A DNA stretch of 64,000 nt from Lentisphaerota bacterium (GCA_015061885.1 SUVS01000002.1:1-64000), one strand, 5' to 3'; counted from the first letter of the stretch, positions 33,952 to 43,923 are shown. The notes: a model not told the origin generated them from the sequence alone. Numbers and translations: made by a program.

Positions 33952-33986
33952 TATTTACAATATAACACTTTTGTGGTATAATACAA
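33952..33986. promoter_or_regulatory. Overlapping divergent promoters, AraC gene and oxidoreductase
   Basis: Plus strand: TTTACA (33952) and TATAAT (33977-33982), with slightly long spacing. Minus strand: TTGTAT (33986-33981), 18 bp and TATATT (33962-33957). The elements share the same 35 bp, so transcription in the two directions should compete. Confidence 0.55.
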
Positions 33987-34035
33987 CATACACACAAAAA
34001 TTTGTTAACATTTTATTAAAAAGGAAATTGTTTTT

Positions 34036-35220
34036 ATGAAAGTGGTAAATGTCGGTTTTATCGGAGCGGGGGCGTTTATTTCAGCAACGCATTTGAAAAC
34101 TGCCGGAGCAACTGATTTTATCAATATTGCGGCGATCGCTGATTTGAGCGAAGATATTCTGAAAGCTCATTGCGAAAAGTATCAGGTGGGCTACACCACT
34201 ACTGATTATAAAAAAATCCTGCAGGACCCGGCCATTGATATTGTTGTGATCGGCACCAAACAGGAACTGCATGCCAGATTGATCGTCGAAGCTCTGGATT
34301 CCGGCAAGTGGGTGTGGTGCGAAAAACCCATGTGCGAAACCGAAGAAGAAGCCGCCGCGATCCTCGCCGCCGAAGAACGCAATCCCGGCAAACTTGCCAT
34401 CGGTTTCAACCGCCGGTTTGCTCCGGCTTATACCGCAGCTTTGGACGCATTGAAAAAACGTCCCCGTCCGTGGTTTGTCACTTACCGGGTACAGATGGAT
34501 AATTACCAGAAAAAGCACGATAAAAACAATTTTTATTTTCACCGCCCCGCTATTGTTTACGAAGGCTGCCATTTTACTGACTTTGCCAGTTTTATTTTCG
34601 GCGAAGCACCCCGCCGCGTTTATATGAGCGGCCCCGCCAATGCCGAAAATGACTGTGTTATTCTGGAATACGCCGATGGTTCGCGTTTTCAGCTGTTGAC
34701 CACCAACACTGCCGGCAACGGCGGCCTGGGTAAAGAGTTTGCCGAGTTTTTTGCCGCAGACCTGGCTTTGGCAGTAGATAACTTTGTGGACTTTAAACTG
34801 CGGGGCGATTACGAAAGTTTTGACCGGATATTCCCGCCGGCATGGGGGCGTTTTGCCGAAGAGGTGAAAATGTACGGATACGATTTTCTGGAGACCTTGC
34901 GTGCCCGACTTGCCCAGCCGGAACGCAGTATTTACGAAGAAAAAAATCTGACGCTGGCACCCGTAAAACGCGGTTACAGCCATCGGCCCTACGAAGAAAA
35001 AGTTGCCGAAATCTATGAAGAGATGAAAGATCTGGATTGGCGTCAGCGCGGTATATTGGAAGATAAAGGCTGGGAAGCTGCGTTCCAACACTTCTGCCGG
35101 GCATATCTGGAGAATACCGAGCCTTTGAACGCCAACGGCAAATCCGGCAAACTCGCCAACGATATATCTTTTGCCTTGCTCAAATCCAAAGCAACCGGTC
35201 TTCCTGTGGAAATGAAATAA
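34036..35220 (+). CDS. Gfo/Idh/MocA family oxidoreductase
   Basis: A 394-residue NAD(P)-dependent sugar oxidoreductase. The Rossmann motif is GFIGAGAFISATHL (8-21), and the conserved WCEKPMCETEEEA (about 94-106) carries the family's EKP lysine. NRRFAPAY and YEGCHFTDFASFIFGE, with its H-x3-D, complete the active-site region. The family oxidises sugars, inositols or glycosides. It is divergent from the AraC regulator and is the only plus-strand gene of the carbohydrate locus, ending in a bidirectional terminator. Confidence 0.85.
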   Translation: MKVVNVGFIGAGAFISATHLKTAGATDFINIAAIADLSEDILKAHCEKYQVGYTTTDYKKILQDPAIDIVVIGTKQELHARLIVEALDSGKWVWCEKPMCETEEEAAAILAAEERNPGKLAIGFNRRFAPAYTAALDALKKRPRPWFVTYRVQMDNYQKKHDKNNFYFHRPAIVYEGCHFTDFASFIFGEAPRRVYMSGPANAENDCVILEYADGSRFQLLTTNTAGNGGLGKEFAEFFAADLALAVDNFVDFKLRGDYESFDRIFPPAWGRFAEEVKMYGYDFLETLRARLAQPERSIYEEKNLTLAPVKRGYSHRPYEEKVAEIYEEMKDLDWRQRGILEDKGWEAAFQHFCRAYLENTEPLNANGKSGKLANDISFALLKSKATGLPVEMK

Positions 35221-35245
35221 ACTGTTTTTCTGCTTTCGAAAAAAA

Positions 35246-35290
35246 AAGATATTATGAGAGACCTCTTGTGTCTCTCATAATATCTTTTTT
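35246..35290. terminator. Bidirectional terminator between convergent genes
   Basis: A 17-bp AT-rich stem (AAGATATTATGAGAGA with its complement) around a 9-nt loop, flanked by A-run and T-run, so it can act for both the oxidoreductase and the convergent secreted protein gene. Confidence 0.85.
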
Positions 35291-35302
35291 ATGTAAGTGA
35301 TT

Positions 35303-37312
35303 TTACTTTATCGTGAAGACGGAGAGGGTGTAGCAATCCATCTTGTGCGGCAGGATCGCGGTGTTGTTTTGCCAATTGAATGAGATTTTTTTCCAGACAC
35401 CATCCGGAGTCAGCATTTCGATACTGCGGGGTTTTTCTGCACAACGCAATGCCAATTCTTCTACCGGTTCAAAGTTTATATTGCAGACGGTCAGAACGGT
35501 GTTGCCCGCTTTGTCGTCACGGGTCAGAGCTACAAAGTTCTGTTCGTTGGCAACAGTTACCGGTAACCGTTTGCCGTTGAGTTTATCCAGCACGGCAAGC
35601 AGCCACTCTTTACGCGGCGGATTGTGTATGGTGTGCGGCGAAACCGACATGTGGAATCCGGTGGTGCAGATATATCCGCCCAACGAATTCTTCACAAACA
35701 CAGTTGCCGGGGCCGCTATTTCCAGATCTGTGGACGAAGCAAACGGCGAATAGAGGTAGTTGGTAAAGATTTCGGCATTTTTGTCTGTTACGGTAATGAA
35801 CGGCACCAAAGCATCTTTGCTCATAATAAGCGGCCGGTTGTCGGCATAGCGTTCTCGGTTGAAGCGGAAATCTTTTGCTTCGGCAGTTACCCCCAGATAT
35901 TGGGCAAAGCCGCGTTTGGTCAATGCTGTTGCCGCCGGACCATCCACAAGCAGTTTGCGGGAAAGCAGCTGTTTGATTTCTGCATCGGAAAATCTTGCCA
36001 CCGATGCTGCTCCGGAAAGCAGGTAAACGCCATCTTTGTTTAAATCAAACGAGCATTGGAACGGTATGCCGAAAGTTCCGCACATATAGTCCGCCCAGTT
36101 TTTGAACTCCACAAAAAATTCGCCGACCGCAGTAAAGTGCCAGTTGGGGAAATTTTTGTGGCATGGTAAAATCATACCGGTCATTTCAGAATCGCGGGCA
36201 GTGCGTGCCAATTCCTGATAGAAATTCTTGTATTTACCCAGAATCGCGGTGTAATTACGCGGTACGGTATATGAACTCTTGCGAGCGTTGACATACCATA
36301 TTTTGGCACCGGTCATGCCGGACATGATGCTGGTGCAGAGTTTTGCGTGCATACTTACGCTTGATTTGCTGTAAAGACTGTGCGGACAGGTATCGGCTTC
36401 GTCCAGCACCGCGATCGAGGGATGAGCCGCCCGCAATGCCTGTGAACGCAAAACTATGTAAGGAAAGGTTCTTTTGCAGTCAAGTTCCAGATAATTGGAG
36501 TTGCAAACTCGCATCACGGGCGTTTGACCTTTGGTGGCAAACGCTCTGGCGGTCTGATCGTTGAAACGGAATTCGCCGCCGGGCATACAACTGCCTGCCG
36601 GGATGGTTGGATCGACCGAATCTATCGCCTGACGCATCAGGGCGGCAACGCCGTTGACCGTATCTCGCTGAAGCTGAAGAAAAGCGTTGAAAATCTCATC
36701 GCCGGGACGGGATTTTTTCACCGCTTCGCGTAAGGCATCGGAAGTGAAATTTCTGCCGGAACGCTTGTTGAATTCGGCTGTATGGCGGAAGCAGAAACAT
36801 TCCGCTTTGGGCGAAAAAGCTCTTATATCGTCATCGCCCATGATGAAAACGGGTTTTTCCAGTGCGATCTGGCGTGTTACATATTTTATATACTCCCGGT
36901 AGTCCGGATCGAGCGGACAGAAGCGGGAAGTCTTGCCTTCGATATTGATCGTGCGGGTCCATTTTTCTTCATCTTTATCCACCCGCGGCCAATGCCCGAT
37001 GATGCTCTGGATCAATACGCCCAGTTTGACCTTGCTGCCGGACAACTCTTTTTTGAGTTGGCGGTAACTGGCAATAAGTTCATCGGCTTTTTTGCGGGCG
37101 GGGAAGCCTTCCGGGTGGATGGTAAGACTGTAAAGCACAATATCATTGCCGGTGATTTGCTGATATTCGATCATATCTTTTGCCGTCAGGGCTTCTTTCC
37201 CGGCGGCAAACGGCACGATGTTATAGAAGGTAAACGGCTTGTTTTCTGCAGAAATAACTGCCGTTGAAGTCATGGCTGTCAGCAGCAGTAACGGGTAAAA
37301 AAGTTTTTTCAT
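35303..37312 (-). CDS. Secreted GH42-like putative glycosidase
   Basis: A 669-residue exported protein (signal MKKLFYPLLLLTAMTSTAVI). FCPLDPDYREYIKYVTRQIA (131-150), then VFIMGDDDIRAF and CFCFRHTAEFNKRSG resemble the first half of GH42-like TIM barrels, with the cysteines forming a likely metal or disulfide site; AVLDEADT may hold a second acidic residue. The remainder looks like trimerisation and beta domains. The usual GH42 acid/base Glu is Asp here (GDDD), so activity is unproven. It is a shorter partner of the 1762-residue protein next door. Confidence 0.55.
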   Translation of the reverse strand: MKKLFYPLLLLTAMTSTAVISAENKPFTFYNIVPFAAGKEALTAKDMIEYQQITGNDIVLYSLTIHPEGFPARKKADELIASYRQLKKELSGSKVKLGVLIQSIIGHWPRVDKDEEKWTRTINIEGKTSRFCPLDPDYREYIKYVTRQIALEKPVFIMGDDDIRAFSPKAECFCFRHTAEFNKRSGRNFTSDALREAVKKSRPGDEIFNAFLQLQRDTVNGVAALMRQAIDSVDPTIPAGSCMPGGEFRFNDQTARAFATKGQTPVMRVCNSNYLELDCKRTFPYIVLRSQALRAAHPSIAVLDEADTCPHSLYSKSSVSMHAKLCTSIMSGMTGAKIWYVNARKSSYTVPRNYTAILGKYKNFYQELARTARDSEMTGMILPCHKNFPNWHFTAVGEFFVEFKNWADYMCGTFGIPFQCSFDLNKDGVYLLSGAASVARFSDAEIKQLLSRKLLVDGPAATALTKRGFAQYLGVTAEAKDFRFNRERYADNRPLIMSKDALVPFITVTDKNAEIFTNYLYSPFASSTDLEIAAPATVFVKNSLGGYICTTGFHMSVSPHTIHNPPRKEWLLAVLDKLNGKRLPVTVANEQNFVALTRDDKAGNTVLTVCNINFEPVEELALRCAEKPRSIEMLTPDGVWKKISFNWQNNTAILPHKMDCYTLSVFTIK

Positions 37313-37377
37313 AATAATAACTCGCTTTAAAATCAAGTTTAAAAACTTATAAAAAATCATCATTTCTTTATCAATAG

Positions 37378-37416
37378 AGGTGATTTCAAAAGTCATTCAA
37401 AACAAAGGCAAAGAGC
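37378..37416. repeat. 38-bp dispersed repeat, copy 2
   Basis: GAGGTGATTTCAAAAGTC followed by ATTCAAAACAAAGGCAAAGA, matching 3717-3754 apart from one base, in the same orientation. It lies upstream of the secreted GH42-like gene. Confidence 0.75.
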
Positions 37417-37505
37417 GGCTTAACTTATCAACTTATTCGATATGATAGACCTTGCACATCCCAAGGGGGCATTGCATTGTCCCCTTGGAACCCCTTGCCC
37501 GGTCG

Positions 37506-37703
37506 GCAGCAATATCCAGTGCAAGTTACCTGGCGATTTTTAATTAGAGCGGCGGCATACGCCGCCTTAAGCGATTTTGAGCAAAGCTCAAAATCGTCCT
37601 CAAACGCCGGATGGCTCCGCTCAACACCGGAGATGCTTCGCGGAACATTTCCGCTCGGTTTGCCGGAATGTATCCGGCAAACTGCCTTCCCATGCGTTCG
37701 CGG
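37506..37703 (+). repeat. 198-bp dispersed repeat, forward copy
   Basis: A 198-bp sequence matching the reverse complement of 60723-60920 with about 11 differences counted by eye. It contains hairpins GCGGCGGCATACGCCGCC, GATTTTGAGC-AAA-GCTCAAAATC and CCGGAATGTATCCGG. The gap 37313-37808 holds no gene besides these repeats. Confidence 0.88.
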
Positions 37704-37808
37704 GGCTGACCGCCCTATCGCGGCGTGCCGCCGCGTGAGCTGTTGGCAAACAGCATCAACATTTTTGCAACAGCCCCCTTACATCCATGTTTTTGCCTGT
37801 AACTTGGG

Positions 37809-40800
37809 TTATTTTACAGTTACCAGACGGTTGCTCTTTTTGCCGCTGGCGGCGTGGGTGAAGACCAGATTCCACTTGCCTTTTTCTGCATTGTAGGGGA
37901 TCTGGAAGCTGAAAACAGTTTCTTTGTTTTCAGACACCTGATTTTTGCTGTAAAGCGGCTGTTTTTTGCCGTCAGGTGTGTAAACTTCCATCCGGAAGAC
38001 GCTCTTGTCGGCGGCGCCGTCGGCACTTACTTTGACCGAGCAGACCGAACCGGCTTTGACCGACGGCGGCAGTTGGGTCTTTACCGCAGTGATTTCGGCG
38101 GGCAGCACAGCAAAGAGCTGACCGTAACCGGCGGGCAGCGTGGTTTTGAACTTGTTGCCTTTGCCGAGCTTGACGCCGCGGCGTACATCGTAGATCACGC
38201 CGGAGATGGGCAGTTCAACCGTTACCGGAGTAGCGTTTTTGAAGTCGATCCGGCCGGGGATCTTTTCGGAGAGCAAATCGCGGTACATGATGCCGAAGTA
38301 GTAATTTTCGCCATTCTTACGCAGAACGCTTTCGCTGGGAGCGAGCCTGCCTCTGTTGTCTTTTACCACCGCATAGACTTTCAACCCGGCATCGGTCATG
38401 ATCTTGCTGACAACGGTACGCAAGGCGTTGCAGTACTGTTCGGTACCGGTGGTGCTGGTGGAGTGTTCGCCGCCGACACCGCCGAGGGTCAGGGTCTGAT
38501 AAGCATCGAAGATGATGTTCAGCAGAACCGCTTTGCCTTTGCCGACATTCCTGACCGTGTAAACCGGCAGTTCGGGTTCGGCGATCAGGAAACGGCTGGT
38601 AAGATCGCCCTGTTTGATGTCTTTGCTCAACGGAGCAAGCTCTCTGGTGTTGGCGGGGAAGAGTTTATCCAATACCGTATTGGCGGCACGGGCACCGTGT
38701 TGATCGAATCTGCCCGGAGCGGCGTCGGCGATGACCGTACCACCGGCTTCGGTGAATTTTACCAGTCTTTCGCGTTCAGATTGCGAAAGACTCAATGCCA
38801 TGGGCAGCACGATGACCTTGAAACGGCTCAAATCGAATTTGCTGTCGGCAAGCTGTTCGTAGGTGATGAATGTGGCATCATACTTGAGGTCGCGGAGCAT
38901 TTCATCCCAGCCGGTCTGGGTGTGCATCCAGCGGACAAGCTGGAACGAGGTACCCATGGCGGCAAAAAGCGAACTCTGACTGTAAAGGATGGCGATTTTG
39001 GGATCGCGTTTTTCGGCAGTCAGCAACATCTTGGCAATACCGCTTTTCAGGACATTGAACTCTTCGGAATAGACCTTGAAGTTTTCAGTAGCGGTTCCAT
39101 CGCCGAGAATTGCACTGCCGTGCCAGTGGAAACAGCTGTTGGCACCCTTCATAAGGTTGCTCCAGTGGTCGGAACGCTGATAGGCGTCGTAAAGTGCATG
39201 CGGCCCCACATAGCCGCCGCCCCATTCACCCATGATGATTCCGGGTTTGGCAAAGTCGCAAATCAGTGTACGCTGAATACCCGCATAAAATGCCAGACAG
39301 TCAAATTGCTTCATCAGCTGTGCCCAGTCGTAGCTGTAACCGGGAACCTGCGTGCCGGAAAGACCGACCTGGGCTCCGGGAATACTCTTTTTGACTGCTT
39401 CCACGCGGATGCCTTGAGCCTTATGAGCATAAACTTTGTTCATAAAGGTTTTGTGCGAGATCCACGGAGCAAGGTTGCCGTGCTTTTGGGCTTCAGCGAG
39501 CTGCATGGGCATAACTTCGCTGAAACTCTTGAAGGAAGTGTTCCAGTTTTTGTTGAGTGCATCAATGGTCTTGTACTCGGCTTCCAGCTCTTTGCGGAAG
39601 TCTTTCAGGCAGTGTTCAGCGTAGCAGACCATGCTGCCGAGGAACATTTCGTCGCCGAGCATGTGGTAGTAACCGGCATAGTAATCCAAACTGGTTTTTT
39701 CGATCTGGTCGGAGATCTTCTTCTGGGTATCAGCATTCAAAGCGGCGTCGGAGTAGCACGGATTGCGTACCGGGTCGCTGGGGCGGTCGGTACGGTAGTT
39801 CAAACCGTTGTGGTTGTTATACAAGCCAATGTTCAGCACCAGCGGGTACATGTTGAGGTTGGCGGCGTTGGCGAGCAGACCGTTTTTGATATTTGAGCTT
39901 CTGCCGTCGATGGAAACAAGTTCAAAACCGAGGTTTTTATAAAGCTGGGCAAGGATACGGCGGCCCGCCCAGATACCGGCGTGGAAGTCGGTGGGGTCGA
40001 GTTTGGTCGGCACGCTGACTTCGCCCATACTGCGGGCAACGACTTTGCCGGCTTTTTCCATTCTTACAAGAATACGGTAGAGCAGAGTACGCGGCACCTG
40101 CGGCTTGAAGTCGATCCTGACCGACTTGGCGGCTTTGAATTTATGGGTTTGAACAATGCGGAATTCGGTATCTTCCACATCTACATAAATGGTATCACCG
40201 GCGGCGGGGTCGTTGCAGTTGATAACGATTTCGGAACTCTTGTCCGCCGGCAGGATGCGTTTGGCATTGGGGTAGGTCAAAGTGAGCTTGACCGGTTCGG
40301 GCGTGGCAAAATTCATGGCACCGGCATCGTAGATACCGCCTTTGCTGTCGAGCAAATAGAAATATGCCAGATGATCGCCGCCGGGCAATTGCGGCAGCTT
40401 GAGCTGAACTTTGTTGGCACCGGCTGTCAGGTTCACTTCGCTGGAAACACTGCCGTCATCAAAACGGTTGAAGTTTTTGAAGTTGCAGAGAACTTTGACT
40501 TTTTCGGCTCTTTTGGCATCAAGCGTAAGTTCCAGCGTATCGCCGGAGTGGTTGAACCGGCTGAAAACAGCCGGGGTATCGCAGGCACCGGCTTCACGCA
40601 CGGCCTTCAAAAGCGGCAGGAAGCGGTATTCCCAGAAGGGGAAATCTCTGCTGACATACGACGGGCTGAAATTTGCCCGCTCTGCATACGGCGTGCTGGG
40701 GAAATCGCTCAAACGGATGTACTGCACATCGCCGTAGTTGAACGCACTGGCTTTTTCGTATTTCTGAACATGAGCAGCCCATTGGGCGGCTTTGTTCATC

Positions 40801-43097
40801 AGCGGTACAAGTTTCCAGCTTTCCGGCAGTGCAACTTTTTTGCCGGTCAGTTCAACGGGGATATTTTTGCAGTCAACAAACACCAGATTGCTTTTTTTCT
40901 GGATAGCCTGCAAGGTTTTGGTGAAACGCTTGTTTTTGTCGTAGCGGGCAAAGTCAAGCCCCTGCACCATAGTGACTTTGGGGATCGCTTTAAGTTCGTC
41001 TATTCTGACAAACACATAATCGTCGATCACATCTTCCAGGAGCTGTTCATATACGCCGAAGCCATGACCGGGACGGACGGTGCCGCGGGTTTTGGGCAGC
41101 AGCGGGATGAATTCGTACTTGAAATCCATGCGTTGAGCCATTTCCACAATGTTACGGCGGTGAATATCGCCGGGATTGTGCAGAATTACAGAAAAATAGA
41201 GCATGTCAGGCATGGCAGAAGCCGCCGGTTTGAACCATTTTTCGTGCGGAGTGACCAGTTCGTGGCTGATTTTTTCGAGTATATCAATGGGTTTGTAACC
41301 GGAACGGATGATCGCTTCTTTGGCCAGTGTGAGTTTGCTTTTGGGCACAAATTCAAAGTCAACGGGTTTGACCGAAATATTATCCACCCACATGATGTTG
41401 TCCGGCCCGGACTGGTGCAACTGGAACCCGACCGTCATAAAACGGGCATTGGCGGGCATCATGTATTCGCCGGAAAAGCGTTTCCATGCCGTGCCGCCTT
41501 TGCCGCTGAAGAAGGTCTGGCGGCTTTTGGGGATGAATTTGTTTTTTTCGTCGCACAAATGCACAAAGGCAAACACCGGAGTGCGGTTGAGGTTGTCACA
41601 GCGGATGTCGGCGGAAACTTTATAAAGCCGGTTGGGTTCCACAGGGAAATCCATCGAATAGACCGCAACATTTTTGCCGGCTTTCTTGAGTTTGATGCAG
41701 TTCGAGCCGTCGGGGCCTTCTTTGACCATAGTCATCACTTTTTTGCTGATGGTATTTTCCCACCGCCATTTATCCGGATAGACGGGATTGTTTTTGGCGT
41801 CGAATTTTTCAAAATTGCCGTTGATCACGAGTTCCGGCTCACTGGCATCCAGTGCCGGAGATTTCTCACCGGTCTGCGGAATCACCCGCACGGTGGTGAG
41901 GTTTCTGCCGAAATACTGCAAATTGCGTATATCGCTGTAAAGATTGTTTTTGATGGTAGTGCGAGTACCCAGCGTGGGACGGGCACCCGGAACCTTGAAG
42001 AGCAGCAGATTGGTTTTGCCGTCAAGTTTTTTTACATTCACCGGCAGGGGATTGCCGTGATCGATCACGCCGTTGTAAACTTCGTAAACGGCAGGATTTT
42101 CCAGCTTGATATTGCCGGGGATACGCACCGCACGCACACTGTCGTTAAAACCGCGGGCAACGGTGAAATCGGCGGAGTTGGCATGTTTGGGCATCTGACC
42201 ATCCAGCGGAGTCTTGAGCTGCGGCAGGCCTTTGGCGTTGAAAAATGTAATGGGTCTGCCGTCGCGGGCAGTGATCTTGGCTTTCGGATTCTTTGCCATG
42301 CGTTCGGCAGTCTGGATGGCTTTGTCGGAAATGTTGACAGATATGGTAAAGCTGAATTTGCCTTTAGCAGGAATATCCATTTCTCTGGTGAGGTATTCAA
42401 GGGAACGGACAGCGGGTTTGCTGTTGCCGAGCCAGCCGTAAAATCCGCCCAGCAGATTGCCGGGAGTAAAGTTCATAACACAGCCGGAAGATTTTTCGCC
42501 CACACCGGCGATCGCGGCAATACCGTAAGCGGGGTCGGCAATAAAGTTATCTGTAAGTGGGTTGCCGGGATTGATAAGTTTGGTCATGCCGCCTTTGGTA
42601 TCCGGCATAAAGACTTCGTTCAAACTGCCGGTGGGGTCGTAGTTGCAGAATGTGGTTTTAACCCACAGACCGGCAGACATGGGTTTGTCAGCAAGGTTTT
42701 CGACGGTGTAATCCACCGAAAAAGCGGGCTTGTTATAGACAAAATTGTAAGTTTTGGTAACTTTTATATAGTCAAACGCGGCAGTACCGGATGCACTCAA
42801 AGTTATGCTCTGAACGGGGTAGTTATCTTTCTGGCTGACAAGTTTGTACTCCAGGCTGCTGAATTCTTCGCTGGGGGCAGCCGGATCACCGGCAATGAAT
42901 ACCCGTTCAGTAAAAGTGGTTTGAGTAGGCGTAGTGAAGATCTGTTTGTCGCTGTTACGCACAACTTCCACCAGTCTGCCGCCCTGCAGATTCAGCTTGG
43001 CGGTGTAGAACTTGCACTTTACATCAATTTCCGCAGAGAACACCGGCAAAGCTGCCAGCACGGCTCCCAGAAAGCACAAAAAGGGTTTATTCAACAT
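37809..43097 (-). CDS. Giant secreted multidomain GH42-like protein
   Basis: A 1762-residue exported protein (signal MLNKPFLCFLGAVLAALPVF). Visible modules are an N-terminal beta-sandwich (about 25-270), a CBM4/9-like module (about 420-580, starting PELVINGNFEKFDAKNNPVY), an alpha/beta module (about 625-760), a beta linker, and a GH42-like TIM barrel (about 1030-1360) with candidate catalytic E1150 (YHMLGDEM) and E1291 (IIMGEWGGGY). A Rossmann-like domain as in GH42 trimerisation regions follows (VIVLPMALSLSQSERERLV), then a C-terminal beta domain. It probably acts on a plant or mucin glycan at the surface; the substrate is unknown. Confidence 0.7.
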   Translation of the reverse strand: MLNKPFLCFLGAVLAALPVFSAEIDVKCKFYTAKLNLQGGRLVEVVRNSDKQIFTTPTQTTFTERVFIAGDPAAPSEEFSSLEYKLVSQKDNYPVQSITLSASGTAAFDYIKVTKTYNFVYNKPAFSVDYTVENLADKPMSAGLWVKTTFCNYDPTGSLNEVFMPDTKGGMTKLINPGNPLTDNFIADPAYGIAAIAGVGEKSSGCVMNFTPGNLLGGFYGWLGNSKPAVRSLEYLTREMDIPAKGKFSFTISVNISDKAIQTAERMAKNPKAKITARDGRPITFFNAKGLPQLKTPLDGQMPKHANSADFTVARGFNDSVRAVRIPGNIKLENPAVYEVYNGVIDHGNPLPVNVKKLDGKTNLLLFKVPGARPTLGTRTTIKNNLYSDIRNLQYFGRNLTTVRVIPQTGEKSPALDASEPELVINGNFEKFDAKNNPVYPDKWRWENTISKKVMTMVKEGPDGSNCIKLKKAGKNVAVYSMDFPVEPNRLYKVSADIRCDNLNRTPVFAFVHLCDEKNKFIPKSRQTFFSGKGGTAWKRFSGEYMMPANARFMTVGFQLHQSGPDNIMWVDNISVKPVDFEFVPKSKLTLAKEAIIRSGYKPIDILEKISHELVTPHEKWFKPAASAMPDMLYFSVILHNPGDIHRRNIVEMAQRMDFKYEFIPLLPKTRGTVRPGHGFGVYEQLLEDVIDDYVFVRIDELKAIPKVTMVQGLDFARYDKNKRFTKTLQAIQKKSNLVFVDCKNIPVELTGKKVALPESWKLVPLMNKAAQWAAHVQKYEKASAFNYGDVQYIRLSDFPSTPYAERANFSPSYVSRDFPFWEYRFLPLLKAVREAGACDTPAVFSRFNHSGDTLELTLDAKRAEKVKVLCNFKNFNRFDDGSVSSEVNLTAGANKVQLKLPQLPGGDHLAYFYLLDSKGGIYDAGAMNFATPEPVKLTLTYPNAKRILPADKSSEIVINCNDPAAGDTIYVDVEDTEFRIVQTHKFKAAKSVRIDFKPQVPRTLLYRILVRMEKAGKVVARSMGEVSVPTKLDPTDFHAGIWAGRRILAQLYKNLGFELVSIDGRSSNIKNGLLANAANLNMYPLVLNIGLYNNHNGLNYRTDRPSDPVRNPCYSDAALNADTQKKISDQIEKTSLDYYAGYYHMLGDEMFLGSMVCYAEHCLKDFRKELEAEYKTIDALNKNWNTSFKSFSEVMPMQLAEAQKHGNLAPWISHKTFMNKVYAHKAQGIRVEAVKKSIPGAQVGLSGTQVPGYSYDWAQLMKQFDCLAFYAGIQRTLICDFAKPGIIMGEWGGGYVGPHALYDAYQRSDHWSNLMKGANSCFHWHGSAILGDGTATENFKVYSEEFNVLKSGIAKMLLTAEKRDPKIAILYSQSSLFAAMGTSFQLVRWMHTQTGWDEMLRDLKYDATFITYEQLADSKFDLSRFKVIVLPMALSLSQSERERLVKFTEAGGTVIADAAPGRFDQHGARAANTVLDKLFPANTRELAPLSKDIKQGDLTSRFLIAEPELPVYTVRNVGKGKAVLLNIIFDAYQTLTLGGVGGEHSTSTTGTEQYCNALRTVVSKIMTDAGLKVYAVVKDNRGRLAPSESVLRKNGENYYFGIMYRDLLSEKIPGRIDFKNATPVTVELPISGVIYDVRRGVKLGKGNKFKTTLPAGYGQLFAVLPAEITAVKTQLPPSVKAGSVCSVKVSADGAADKSVFRMEVYTPDGKKQPLYSKNQVSENKETVFSFQIPYNAEKGKWNLVFTHAASGKKSNRLVTVK

Positions 43098-43149
43098 GTT
43101 TTTTCCTTTGTTGTTATTTATTCAGTTAAATAATTTTATGATATTTTTA

Positions 43150-43917
43150 TCAATCGTATTTGGGAACCGTCCAACCGTCTTGGGCCTCGGTGCCGAATCT
43201 GTCGCCGCTGCGGTTGCTGGGATTCCAGAATACACCGTATTTAGTGCCGGTCTGGGTGGTCGGGATTTCTGCTTTACCGTACCATGTTGCGTGCCAGTCG
43301 GCGTGGAGTACATTGGCACCGTTTTTGTGGCGGTAGGTGAAAGTGTTGGTAGAATCATAGCGGATATTATGATTGCTGGGGCCGCCGGTGCTGTCCATAA
43401 ACACCATAAGCTCGGAGGGGAAGTTGATCTGCGATATGTTCGGCGGATTGCCCCAGTAATTTTTATGACCGTTGGCATCTGATTTGCCGAATCTGCCGTC
43501 GTTCAGGCAGTAGTTCTGGCTGTAACGGTAGTAAACACCTTTGGTTGTGGTTCCGACTTCTTCGGCACTCGGACAGGTGAAGGGGCCGGTAGTAACCTTG
43601 CCGTTGTCATCTACATAATGTCCGGAGGTAACAATATATGTATAGCGGCCGCCATCATTTGAGTAAGACATGTAAGGCCCAAGCGTTCCTGATCCGATGT
43701 CAGCCGGACCGTAGAACGGATTGGCGGCCAGACGATTGGGGGTGGTGTACTGACTGCTCAGACAAAAACTCATGTAACCATGATTATCGTCAATATACAT
43801 GGCGTAAGCTGTGCCGTAGGATTTGAGATTCCCGAGGCAGTTGCTGGTTCTGGCACTTTCGCGGGCCGATGAGAGTGCGGGCAGAAGCATTGCCGCCAGA
43901 ATTGCGATGATGGCGGG
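43150..43917 (-). pseudogene. 5'-truncated H-X9-DG pseudopilin
   Basis: The frame keeps [20 protein letters not shown] and a C-terminal domain with [19 protein letters not shown], close to H-X9-DG but with DWH for DGH. It has lost the start codon, leader, FTLIELL cleavage site and first half of the helix. Upstream, the frame runs at once into the TAA that ends the GntR-type gene. An internal ATG at 43890 would give a protein with no export signal. The break falls within a sequence conserved between family members, so deletion or a misassembled join are both possible. Confidence 0.75.
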
Positions 43918-43923
43918 GTTATA

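Noticed and set aside
37854-39896. A 680-residue open frame on the plus strand
   Set aside because: It mirrors the C-terminal part of the same giant gene and has no start signal or known motif.
39981-43133. A 1050-residue open frame on the plus strand
   Set aside because: It is antisense to the giant secreted protein, shows no domain and has composition typical of a reverse-strand shadow, while the minus-strand frame has a signal peptide and clear modules.
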